The notes beneath the pieces are model-generated. The model had not been told where the DNA came from. It did no database searches and saw only the letters and a program-made list of their open reading frames with translations. 18,685 bases of DNA from Syntrophaceae bacterium UBA4778 (GTDB lineage: Bacteria; Desulfobacterota; Syntrophia; Syntrophales; UBA4778): the NCBI GenBank assembly GCA_002403175.1, contig DHHG01000236.1, forward strand, positions 1-18,685. The letters run 5' to 3'. The translations under genes were made by a program, and so were the position numbers. The stretch's first letter is position 1, and each line of letters starts with the position of its first letter. Of this stretch, positions 1 through 6,538 are shown in pieces.

Positions 1-46
1 TTCGTATTCTAAAATGAAATTCGAAAAATCATACGAGAGGTGAACC

Positions 47-238
47 GTGGAAAATTTAGTTTTGAATAAAACAAATTCTCCGAAACTTCTGCCATCCAAA
101 GAGAAGCAGGTCCTTGCCGAACCAGATGAGCGCTACAAATGGGTACGGATTAATTTTTCACGTTTCTTGTATGATGGAATCGAAGATCTGTACATCCCCG
201 AAGCCGTTTATAGGGGTATGAGCAAATTCCGAATCTAG
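47..238 (+). CDS. small uncharacterised protein (63 aa)
   Basis: Not recognised. A GTG start is preceded by a GAGAGGTG-like ribosome binding site 5-6 bases upstream, and the frame ends just before a strong terminator, which supports a real short gene. The product is hydrophilic, with a Lys/Pro-rich N-terminal third, a central D-E-R-Y-K-W-V-R-I-N-F segment and a C-terminal I-P-E-A-V-Y-R-G stretch. It has no signal peptide, membrane segment or Cys motif, so it is probably cytoplasmic. Its promoter is at or beyond the left edge. Coding status rests on the RBS and terminator only. Confidence 0.5.
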   Translation: MENLVLNKTNSPKLLPSKEKQVLAEPDERYKWVRINFSRFLYDGIEDLYIPEAVYRGMSKFRI

Positions 239-244
239 TCAAAA

Positions 245-272
245 AAGAGGGGGGGATGATTCCCCCCCTTTT
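245..272. terminator. bidirectional intrinsic terminator
   Basis: A G7 run (249-255) pairs with a C7 run (262-268); the stem is extended by A-T pairs on both sides and closes on the tetraloop TGAT (257-260). An A-rich left flank (241-246) and a T4 right flank (269-272) give a U-tract whichever strand is read. It lies 7 bases after the small + strand gene and about 35 bases after the stop of the - strand dehydrogenase remnant, so it fits a shared terminator for convergent genes. Confidence 0.85.
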
Positions 273-306
273 ACAAGAGCGGTCAATCCGGTAAGCTGTT
301 CGTTCC

Positions 307-520
307 TTATGGTTTTAGAACAACTTTGATGTAACCGTTTTCTTTCTTCCGGAATTCACTGTACGCACGAGGTGCTTCGTCAAGACTCATCCGGTGCGTG
401 ACGATGAAGGAAGGATCTATCTCGGTACATGGGTCTGTCCCATTTTCATGGTCAATGATTTTGCAAAGCAGAACCCATTGGAGCTTTATCGATGCAGCCG
501 CCGTAGACTGTACTCAATAG
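307..520 (-). pseudogene. C-terminal remnant of a zinc-dependent alcohol dehydrogenase
   Basis: Reading the - strand gives three blocks typical of the C-terminus of medium-chain Zn alcohol dehydrogenases of the formaldehyde-dehydrogenase-like type. They lie in three different frames. Block 1 (about 508-465) reads [14 protein letters not shown]. Block 2 (464-423) reads [15 protein letters not shown]. Block 3 (423 down to the TAA at 307-309) begins [12 protein letters not shown] and ends GYIKVVLKP. Going from block 1 to 2 fits loss of one base. Going from 2 to 3 needs a deletion of about 13 codons that is not a multiple of three, because the usual helix before EIDPSF is missing. The catalytic and NAD-binding parts are absent. 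It lies directly after an SRPBCC gene on the same strand, a pairing I recall from other bacteria, so it is probably the decayed downstream partner. No functional product is expected. Confidence 0.8.
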
Positions 521-526
521 CTACGA

Positions 527-1159
527 TTAAATTTGATACTCAGATGCACTGCCCCTCTGCTCCGTCCCGTAAGGTCTCGTAAGATTGACCGGAATTTCTC
601 CTGCTTCCATCAATTGCTTGAAATGTTTTAAACCTTCTCGAATTTCCGCAGCGGGATTCATGCCTAGTATCTTTGAAAATGCCTCCCCAACATGGCCTCC
701 TGGAATTATGAATGAAAAGCTTGCTTTTACCTCTGTTCCGTGTTCTCCAGGTGCCTTCTGGAACAATATAATTCCTTCCGTTCCGATTAAAGATCCCTCT
801 AGAGAGCGCCAGGCAATTTTTTCATTTTCCACATCGGCTGTGACCTCTGCGTCCCATTCAATTTTGAGATTGAATGGTCCTCGGCTGATCCAGTGAGATC
901 GGTTTCCCGCCAGAGATTTTACTGATTCTATATGGCTGAAAAGCTGAGAAAGATTTTCGACGTTTCGCCAGAATTTGTAAAGGGTGGCAGGATCGCGTGC
1001 GATCGTAATGGATTCATCTATCTGGAGTTTTCGCTTTTCAGGATGTTTCATATTTCTTTCAGCAGCCAGCCAGGCCAAGGCCAGTCCGATTAACGAGAGA
1101 GGAAGACGATGATTCCGAATAGTGTCTGTAATGGATTGTCCCATTTTCTTAATATCCAT
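527..1159 (-). CDS. SRPBCC (START-fold) family protein with N-terminal membrane helix
   Basis: A 210-residue protein. Residues about 20-33 (LSLIGLALAWLAAE) form one hydrophobic segment and residues about 45-190 a cyclase/dehydrase-type SRPBCC domain. Recognisable features are the start strand (IDESITIARDPATLYKFWRN), then S-H-W, an EWDAEVT strand, IAWRSLEG, GTEV near residues 141-144, and the C-terminal helix EGLKHFKQLMEAGEIP that closes the ligand pocket in this fold. Ligand and function are unknown; relatives are general hydrophobic-ligand binders. The start is set by GGAGG six bases upstream. The last ~20 residues diverge from the usual tail and end just before a dehydrogenase remnant, so the stop may have been created by the deletion that destroyed that neighbour. 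Family confidence is high; function is not assignable. Confidence 0.8.
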   Translation of the reverse strand: MDIKKMGQSITDTIRNHRLPLSLIGLALAWLAAERNMKHPEKRKLQIDESITIARDPATLYKFWRNVENLSQLFSHIESVKSLAGNRSHWISRGPFNLKIEWDAEVTADVENEKIAWRSLEGSLIGTEGIILFQKAPGEHGTEVKASFSFIIPGGHVGEAFSKILGMNPAAEIREGLKHFKQLMEAGEIPVNLTRPYGTEQRGSASEYQI

Positions 1160-1185
1160 GTTGCACCTCCAAATAAGATGATTTT

Positions 1186-1214
1186 ATTAAAGATTGAATC
1201 ATATGAACGGACAA
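1186..1214 (-). promoter_or_regulatory. candidate sigma70 promoter for the SRPBCC gene
   Basis: On the - strand, TTGTCC (1209-1214) and TTTAAT (1186-1191) are separated by 17 bases. They match the -35 consensus at 4/6 and the -10 at 5/6. Transcription would start near 1179 and give a leader of about 20 bases that contains the GGAGG site. The fit is good but rests on hexamers alone. Confidence 0.45.
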
Positions 1215-1539
1215 ATCCATAAGGGGGGGGATGAAAAGAGTCTTCCAGAATTATGAGAAAAATGTTTTTGCTCTTGCTTAGACGTAACTTGATTCTTCAA
1301 TGTCAGTAACGCAGCGTATGCGACAAAGTGCAACTATCGATTTGCCTATTTGCATCCTTTCCCTGATAAGCCCTGCTGGAATCCGGCTGTCAAAATCCGC
1401 CATAGACTGATTTTTTATCTCGTTGTGCACGTATTAGCATGAGTAGGAAAGTACAATGGATTTGTCCAATATGCGTGTGGCAATAATAGGGATCAACCGA
1501 GCACTGGTAAATCATCTTCGAAAAAGGGAGGGATTTTAT
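1215..1539. other. intergenic region, no gene seen
   Basis: This stretch separates the divergent SRPBCC gene and the small exported-protein gene. It holds a G8 run (1223-1230), a 16-codon open frame from ATG 1231 with no usable spacing to a ribosome binding site, and the ribosome binding site of the next gene (GGGAGGG, 1526-1532). I see no convincing promoter, RNA structure or repeat in the rest. Confidence 0.4.
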
Positions 1540-1866
1540 ATGAGAGCAAAATTAGGAATTTTGATTTTCATGGTTTTGACTTTTAGTTTTACATGCGTCA
1601 GCTCGTCCATCGCCCAGCTAACGCCTCTGGATACGCGCAATATGGGGCTTCCTGCCCCGCCTTCTAATTCTGCAAAATTATCCAAGCATTCAGACGGGGG
1701 GCAATCTGCCTTGATGTATAAAAAGAGCAAAGAAGAAATTGCCTGGGATCTGATGATTTATGGAATACAGACAATTCCAACATTGAAGTCGAGGATTAAA
1801 AATTATGACGATCTCCTCACCGCCTACAGAATGGCGCTGCACACGGTGACCGGGCAGGATCAATAG
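1540..1866 (+). CDS. small exported protein of unknown function
   Basis: I place the start at the ATG at 1540 because GGGAGGG lies 7-8 bases upstream and the translation then opens with a clean signal peptide: basic MRAK, a hydrophobic core of about 15 residues, and a likely signal peptidase I site after S-I-A (residue 25). An in-frame ATG at 1456 would bury that signal. The mature part (about 83 residues) has a Pro/Ser-rich section (LPAPPSNSAK) followed by an amphipathic helical region with W-D-L-M-I-Y-G-I-Q-T-I-P-T-L-K and Y-D-D-L-L-T-A-Y. It has no Cys after cleavage and no known motif. It is probably periplasmic. It stands alone, with SRPBCC upstream on the opposite strand and ppdK convergent downstream. 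Confidence 0.6.
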   Translation: MRAKLGILIFMVLTFSFTCVSSSIAQLTPLDTRNMGLPAPPSNSAKLSKHSDGGQSALMYKKSKEEIAWDLMIYGIQTIPTLKSRIKNYDDLLTAYRMALHTVTGQDQ

Positions 1867-2129
1867 GAATCAATAGTGTCAGCCTTATCAGGGGCAGCAG
1901 CAAGAGGCTGAATTCTAGACAATATGGGAATATACAAACAGCATGAAAAAAATGAAAAGAAACAGAAACACTTTTTGAGTCATACAAGATCCTTTAATTT
2001 TTTTTCACCATTAGAAACTCAACAGTATATCGGTATTTTTATCTGAAACCTGAATCCGGCAGAAATGCTTTACTCTCCGTTTGTTGCGGGGAAAGTGAGC
2101 GAATCATGTCTAAACACCTTTAGGGATCA

Positions 2130-2149
2130 AAGATTCTCCGGAGAATCTT
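2130..2149. terminator. perfect 20-bp palindrome 3' of ppdK, possible hairpin
   Basis: AAGATTCTCC followed directly by GGAGAATCTT is perfectly self-complementary and begins 3 bases beyond the ppdK stop (2153-2155). As RNA it could fold with a small loop, but neither strand has a good U-tract (the - strand reads TTGATCCC next). It is therefore a weak intrinsic terminator at best. It could instead stabilise the ppdK 3' end or bind a dimeric regulator. Confidence 0.35.
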
Positions 2150-2152
2150 CAA

Positions 2153-4951
2153 TTATTTGTAAGTGAAATCCTTTTCCCTTAATTTGGCCTGTGCCGCCGC
2201 CAATCTTGCGACGGGAACACGAGGAGGCGAGCAGGAAACATAATTCAGATGGATATGATGACAGAATCGAATGGATTCCGGATGCCCGCCGTGTTCACCG
2301 CAGATACCCACCTTCAGGTCGGGACGCATCTTGCGCCCCCATTCCACCGTCATTTCCATCAGGCGTCCTACACCTTTAAAGTCCAGAACTTCAAACGGGT
2401 TGGCTTGAAGAATACCGGTTTCCGTATACAGGGGCAGGAACTTGTTTTCCGCATCTTCTCTGCTGAAAGAAAAAGTGGCCTGTGTCAGGTCGTTCGTTCC
2501 AAATGAGAAAAAATCTGCAACCTGAGTCAGACGGCCAGCCCGCATACAGGCGCGAACCGTTTCAACCATGGATCCGAATCTGAAATGGAGCTTGACGCTA
2601 TATTCCTTTTCCACCTGGTCGCGGACCTCTTCGACATACTCGTGTACCCTTTTTAATTCCTCCCAGGTTACAACCTGCGGCACCATAATTTCGGCCTTTA
2701 CATCGAATCCCTCTAACATGCATTCTGCGATAGCTTCCAGAATAGCGCGAACCTGCATTTTGTAAATTTCCGGAAAACTGATTCCGATGCGCACACCTCT
2801 GTGGCCGAGCATCGGATTGACCTCACGCAGGGTATTTACCTTTTTGAGCAGTTTTTCTTTTTTGGAAATGAGTTCCTCGATTGCATGAGTACCTTTGATT
2901 TCTCCCAAGCTGACCTGCAGTTTGTTGAGTGTATTGAAGAAAATCTGGTGTAAGGATGAGTCCAGAAGTTTTAATGCTTCGGAAATATCTTCCACATTTC
3001 TTGCGATATTTCTGTCGCGGACATGGGTGAGATGCATGATCTCGTTTTCCAGACTGCTTGCGGAGGGTAGAAATTCATGAAGGGGTGGATCAAGGAGCCG
3101 GATTGTGACCGGCAGACCGTTCATGATTTGAAAGATGCTTTTGAAATCCTTTCTTTGGATTGGAAGCAACTGCTCGATAGCTTCCCGCCGTTCATCCTCG
3201 TTGTCTGCCAGAATCAAATTCTGCACAATGGGTAACCGATCCGTTTCATTAAACATGCGTTCGGTTCGGCATAATCCGACTCCCATTGCGCCGAATTGCA
3301 GCGCTTTGGAAACATTCTCCGGGGTATCGGCATTGGCCATTACTTGCAGCTGAGCTGCCTCATCAGCCCATTCCAGCAGGGTGGAAAGGTTATCCGAAAA
3401 TTCGGCTTCCATTGTGGGGACCTGTCCGGCGTAGACATTTCCGGTGGAACCGTCGATCGTGATGACGTCTCCCTCGAGCAGAATATTATCGCTGATGCGC
3501 GCCATTTTAGAGCGGACATCTATTTCAATCTGCTCACAGCCGGATACACAGGGCTTTCCCATACTGCGTGCCACCACCGCGGCATGCGAAGTTTTTCCGC
3601 CCCGGCTCGTCAATATGCCTTGTGCCGCAAAAAAACCGTGAATATCTTCGGGTTTGGTTTCTTCGCGAACCAGGATGATCTTCTCGCCGTTCTCCCCCCT
3701 TTCCTTGGCGATATCCGCGTCAAAGACGATGTGGCCGGCAGCCGCACCGGGGGAGGCGGGAAGTCCTTTGGCTAGGGGAGTATCTGTGATATTCGGCATT
3801 AAGCGAGGAGCCAGTAGCTGTTCCAGGAGATTAGGATCAATTCGAAGGAGAGCCTGATCTCTGGTGATCAGTCCCTCCTGGAACATCTCGACCGAACTCC
3901 TTACCAGAGCGCTTGCGTTCATTTTGGCATTTCGCGTTTGCAGGCAATATAAGGTGCCGCGTTCTATTGTAAACTCGAAATCCTGCACTTCGCGGTAATG
4001 TGCTTCCAGCTTATCGCGGAGCGCGACCAATTCCGCATACATCTCCGGCATTTCCCCGGCCAGTTCTGAAATCGGATTTGGTGTACGAATCCCGGCAACG
4101 ACATCCTCACCTTGAGCATTGATGAGATACTCGCCGAATATAACATTTTCTCCAGTCCCCGGATTCCGTGTGAAGCCAACGCCTGTTCCGGAATCAGACC
4201 CCAGGTTTCCAAATACCATTGTCTGGACATTCACGGCCGTACCATTGGCCATATCGGGAGTGATTTTGAATCTCCTCCTATAATCAACGGCGCGTCTCCC
4301 GTTCCATGAGCGGAAGACTGCCTGGATGGCAATTTCAAGCTGTTTGTACGGGTCTTGAGGAAAAGACTCCCCTGTCCGATCATGCACAATTTTCAGGAAC
4401 TCATGACATAATTCCTTCCAGTGTTCGGCTTTCAGATCGATATCCTGAACGGCACCGGAACGGGACTTTATCTCCTTCATTTTTTGATCAAAATATTCGT
4501 CGCTGATGCCAAGGGCAATTTTGCCGAAGAGTTGGATAAAGCGGCGGAAAGCATCGTAAGCGAATCGCTCATCTCCGGTCTGTTTCGCCAGGCCGGAAAC
4601 GGATGCCTCATTCAACCCGAGATTTAGAATGGTATCCATCATTCCCGGCATGGACATGGCAGATCCAGAACGCACGGACAATAGCAACGGATTCTGATCG
4701 GAGCCGAACGTTTTACGATTGGCCTGTTCGAGCCTGACGATATGTTCGTTCACCGATTCCATTAGGTATTTCGGCAATAGGTTATTTTTCAGGTAATCCA
4801 GGCAGGCTTCCGTAGAAATGACGAAACCCGGAGGAACATTCAATCCGATCTGCGTCATTTCGCACAGGTTGGCGCCCTTTCCTCCAAGGAGCATTTTGTT
4901 CTTGCCGTCTCCTTCAGAAAACGCATAAACATATTTCTTTTCTGTTTTCAT
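2153..4951 (-). CDS. ppdK: pyruvate, phosphate dikinase
   Basis: Catalyses the reversible reaction ATP + pyruvate + Pi <-> AMP + PEP + PPi in the cytoplasm; in anaerobes it can run either toward PEP or toward ATP at the expense of PPi. The domain order is complete. The N-terminal nucleotide-binding domain has GGKGANLCEM (about 23-32), VRSGSAMSMPGMMDT and QTMVFGN. The phosphohistidine domain has GLPASPGAAAG and GGKTSHAAVVAR, with catalytic His 456 and the neighbouring Thr-Ser. The C-terminal TIM barrel has LLDPPLHEF, GHRGVR, FGTNDLTQ and GICGEHGG, with catalytic Cys 884. At 932 residues it is longer than the roughly 875-residue classic enzyme. The extra length, about 45 residues, lies between LLDPPLHEF (Asp 621) and NPMLGHRG (Asn 712) and is charged and helix-like. 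The position after GEHGG is His, where I expect Asp or Glu. GGAG sits about 9 bases before the start. It is divergent from the ATPase operon. Confidence 0.96.
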   Translation of the reverse strand: MKTEKKYVYAFSEGDGKNKMLLGGKGANLCEMTQIGLNVPPGFVISTEACLDYLKNNLLPKYLMESVNEHIVRLEQANRKTFGSDQNPLLLSVRSGSAMSMPGMMDTILNLGLNEASVSGLAKQTGDERFAYDAFRRFIQLFGKIALGISDEYFDQKMKEIKSRSGAVQDIDLKAEHWKELCHEFLKIVHDRTGESFPQDPYKQLEIAIQAVFRSWNGRRAVDYRRRFKITPDMANGTAVNVQTMVFGNLGSDSGTGVGFTRNPGTGENVIFGEYLINAQGEDVVAGIRTPNPISELAGEMPEMYAELVALRDKLEAHYREVQDFEFTIERGTLYCLQTRNAKMNASALVRSSVEMFQEGLITRDQALLRIDPNLLEQLLAPRLMPNITDTPLAKGLPASPGAAAGHIVFDADIAKERGENGEKIILVREETKPEDIHGFFAAQGILTSRGGKTSHAAVVARSMGKPCVSGCEQIEIDVRSKMARISDNILLEGDVITIDGSTGNVYAGQVPTMEAEFSDNLSTLLEWADEAAQLQVMANADTPENVSKALQFGAMGVGLCRTERMFNETDRLPIVQNLILADNEDERREAIEQLLPIQRKDFKSIFQIMNGLPVTIRLLDPPLHEFLPSASSLENEIMHLTHVRDRNIARNVEDISEALKLLDSSLHQIFFNTLNKLQVSLGEIKGTHAIEELISKKEKLLKKVNTLREVNPMLGHRGVRIGISFPEIYKMQVRAILEAIAECMLEGFDVKAEIMVPQVVTWEELKRVHEYVEEVRDQVEKEYSVKLHFRFGSMVETVRACMRAGRLTQVADFFSFGTNDLTQATFSFSREDAENKFLPLYTETGILQANPFEVLDFKGVGRLMEMTVEWGRKMRPDLKVGICGEHGGHPESIRFCHHIHLNYVSCSPPRVPVARLAAAQAKLREKDFTYK

Positions 4952-5194
4952 GGATGGTCTCCAGCGTTATTGTGTCTCATTAAAAAGGAAGTAAGCAGGG
5001 ATATCGAATCTTTCTACACTTATCGGAAAAAAGTTCGTCAGACTAAAATTCTGAAGAGAGCCCATTTTTCCGGAAGAGGCCTCTTAGAAAGCTGTGCAGG
5101 TACAGAACTTCGGATGTGATTATTTATTAGTTTATAATTTAAAAATCTGAATATCCACAATTATTGAAAGTTGAAGGCCGGAGCGGTCCCATTC
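4952..5194. other. divergent intergenic region between ppdK and the ATPase operon
   Basis: This region separates two divergent units. It contains a perfect 12-bp palindrome AAGAGGCCTCTT (5074-5085) and an AT-rich stretch (about 5119-5148) just upstream of the ATPase promoter that could act as an UP element. I could not identify a convincing ppdK promoter on the - strand. No small gene or RNA is apparent. Confidence 0.4.
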
Positions 5195-5223
5195 TTGACA
5201 CATGATAGTGCCTTTCCTATACT
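5195..5223 (+). promoter_or_regulatory. sigma70 promoter of the V/A-ATPase operon
   Basis: TTGACA (5195-5200, a perfect -35) is followed after exactly 17 bases by TATACT (5218-5223, 5/6 match to -10). The start point would be near 5230, giving a leader of about 33 bases before the first ATG at 5263. An AT-rich tract lies upstream. The fit and the position in front of a nine-gene operon make this a strong call. Confidence 0.8.
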
Positions 5224-5262
5224 TTCTATAGTGGATCCAGTTCTTTCGTTGAAGGTGACATT

Positions 5263-5571
5263 ATGGACGACCTGATTACCCGGATTTTGGAAATAGAGAA
5301 ACAGTCCGACAGGGAAATCGAGGGCGCTGAAGAGGCCTGTCGGAAGAAAATCGAGGTCCATCGGCGCACCCTCGAGGAAGAAAAAGAGCGGGTGAACGCC
5401 CTTATTACCACAAGCGAAAATACCAGGCTGACCCAAGCGATTCAGGATCTGAAAAAGCGAACCGAGGAGGAATCCTCGGCAGAAATAAAGAAATATGAAA
5501 TCCTCTTTCGTGATCCGGACAAAATTGAAATCATGAAAGAAAGGATCGCCGCCATTCTTCTCACGGAGTAA
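5263..5571 (+). CDS. V/A-type ATPase subunit G/H (peripheral stalk)
   Basis: A 102-residue, almost entirely charged protein predicted to be one long coiled coil (residues about 5-90, rich in E/K/R, such as EEEKERVNAL and DLKKRTEEE). It has no Cys cluster or membrane segment. Length, composition and first place in a V/A-ATPase operon match subunit G (Thermus naming) or H (archaeal naming), which pairs with subunit E to form the peripheral stalks holding the A3B3 head against subunit I. The assignment depends on context, because coiled-coil sequence alone is weak. AGGTG lies 6-8 bases before the ATG, and the gene is the first of the operon, 40 bases after the promoter. Confidence 0.82.
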   Translation: MDDLITRILEIEKQSDREIEGAEEACRKKIEVHRRTLEEEKERVNALITTSENTRLTQAIQDLKKRTEEESSAEIKKYEILFRDPDKIEIMKERIAAILLTE

Positions 5572-5577
5572 GGGACT

Positions 5578-6531
5578 ATGCGCGATTATGCCGACCGGGC
5601 TTATCTCCACGCTCGGATCTATGCGTTGCGAAGCCGGCTCCTTTCATTTCAGCAATATGCTAATCTTGCTCAGCCTCAGAATGAGGCTTTGTACCAGGCC
5701 GCGAACACGACCGATCCCGTCGCGGCGGAAGAAATCATTTTTCGCAAACAGATTGCCCCGATCATTCCTCTGGCTGAAGTCTCAAGAACATACGCCCCCC
5801 TCTTTCTCGCTTTCTTTCATCAATTCGAGGCTCTCAATGCCAAGCTCGTTCTGGCGAAAGCCTTTGGTCTGCAGAGTCTGGAACAATGGTATGATATAGG
5901 GCCCTACGCCATTCTGGAAAAACGCCTGCTTCGAGAAGAAATCAGTTTACAAAATATGAGGCCTCTTCTGGAAGGTACTTACCTTGAGGATGTTCTCGAA
6001 AATGCCGGTTACGAAGACATGGAACGTCGCGTCGATCTGTGCGCCGTAAAAAATCTTTGCTCGGCTTCGGATTTATTCACACGTGAGGAAAAGAGCGATT
6101 TCCAATATTTGATGGGCGGGTGGATTGCAGTGATCTCGACCATCTTTTCTCTCCGGCTGAAAAAGACCTACCAATTGGCTGATGAAAAAATACGTATATG
6201 CCTTAAGGAATTCCGAAGTGCTTTCGGTAGCACACTCGGTCGTCAGATGAAGGGAATGGAGGAGAAACTGGAGTTGGATAGACATCTTGAACAATGGGAC
6301 AAAAAAGTTTTGCAGAAACCGGCCGTAATCGATTTTGAACATCTTCTGGAACAGTCCCATTTCAACTGGATCTCATCCATGTTCCATCGGGATTTTTATT
6401 CGATCTGTTCCGTAGTCGCATACTTATGGCTCCTCTTTTATCAGATTAGGAATCTGTTCAGGATCATTGAGGGTCGACGATTCGGTTTCCCTCCCGAGCG
6501 AATTCTTGCCAGGATTGTCTGCAAAAAGTGA
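5578..6531 (+). CDS. V/A-type ATPase subunit C (homologue of eukaryotic d)
   Basis: A 317-residue, mostly helical protein that is the socket linking the rotor shaft (D/F) to the top of the membrane K ring. The clearest family signature is the C-terminal stretch YQIRNLFRIIEGRRFGFPPERI (about 287-308), equivalent to the conserved E/Q-x-R-N-I-x-x-I-x-x-G-x-x-x-G-x-P-x-E segment. The N-terminal part has the expected YLHARIYALRSRLL helix. Length is at the short end for the family. It starts 6 bases after the G/H stop with GGAGTAAGGG as ribosome binding site. Its place as second gene, ahead of subunit I, differs from the usual order with C between E and F. Confidence 0.86.
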   Translation: MRDYADRAYLHARIYALRSRLLSFQQYANLAQPQNEALYQAANTTDPVAAEEIIFRKQIAPIIPLAEVSRTYAPLFLAFFHQFEALNAKLVLAKAFGLQSLEQWYDIGPYAILEKRLLREEISLQNMRPLLEGTYLEDVLENAGYEDMERRVDLCAVKNLCSASDLFTREEKSDFQYLMGGWIAVISTIFSLRLKKTYQLADEKIRICLKEFRSAFGSTLGRQMKGMEEKLELDRHLEQWDKKVLQKPAVIDFEHLLEQSHFNWISSMFHRDFYSICSVVAYLWLLFYQIRNLFRIIEGRRFGFPPERILARIVCKK

Positions 6532-6538
6532 GATTCAA

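Noticed and set aside
2..36. TCGTAT / ATACGA inverted repeat upstream of the first small gene
   Set aside because: Only 6 bp with a long loop at the window edge; no support beyond chance.
585..896. Open frame of 103 codons opposite the SRPBCC gene
   Set aside because: It is antisense to a gene with clear family motifs and good ribosome binding site; the reverse frame looks like an artefact.
1231..1281. 16-codon open frame after a G8 run
   Set aside because: The G-run touches the ATG with no spacing, the product shows no features, and nothing else supports translation.
1209..1467. 12-bp inverted repeat: GGACAAATCCAT (1209-1220) and ATGGATTTGTCC (1456-1467)
   Set aside because: A single 12-bp match at this distance is expected about once by chance in a window of this size, and no mobile-element gene lies between the copies.
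6467..6538. TTG-initiated extension of subunit I into subunit C
   Set aside because: The extra residues do not resemble subunit I, and the ATG at 6539 begins exactly at the conserved N-terminus.
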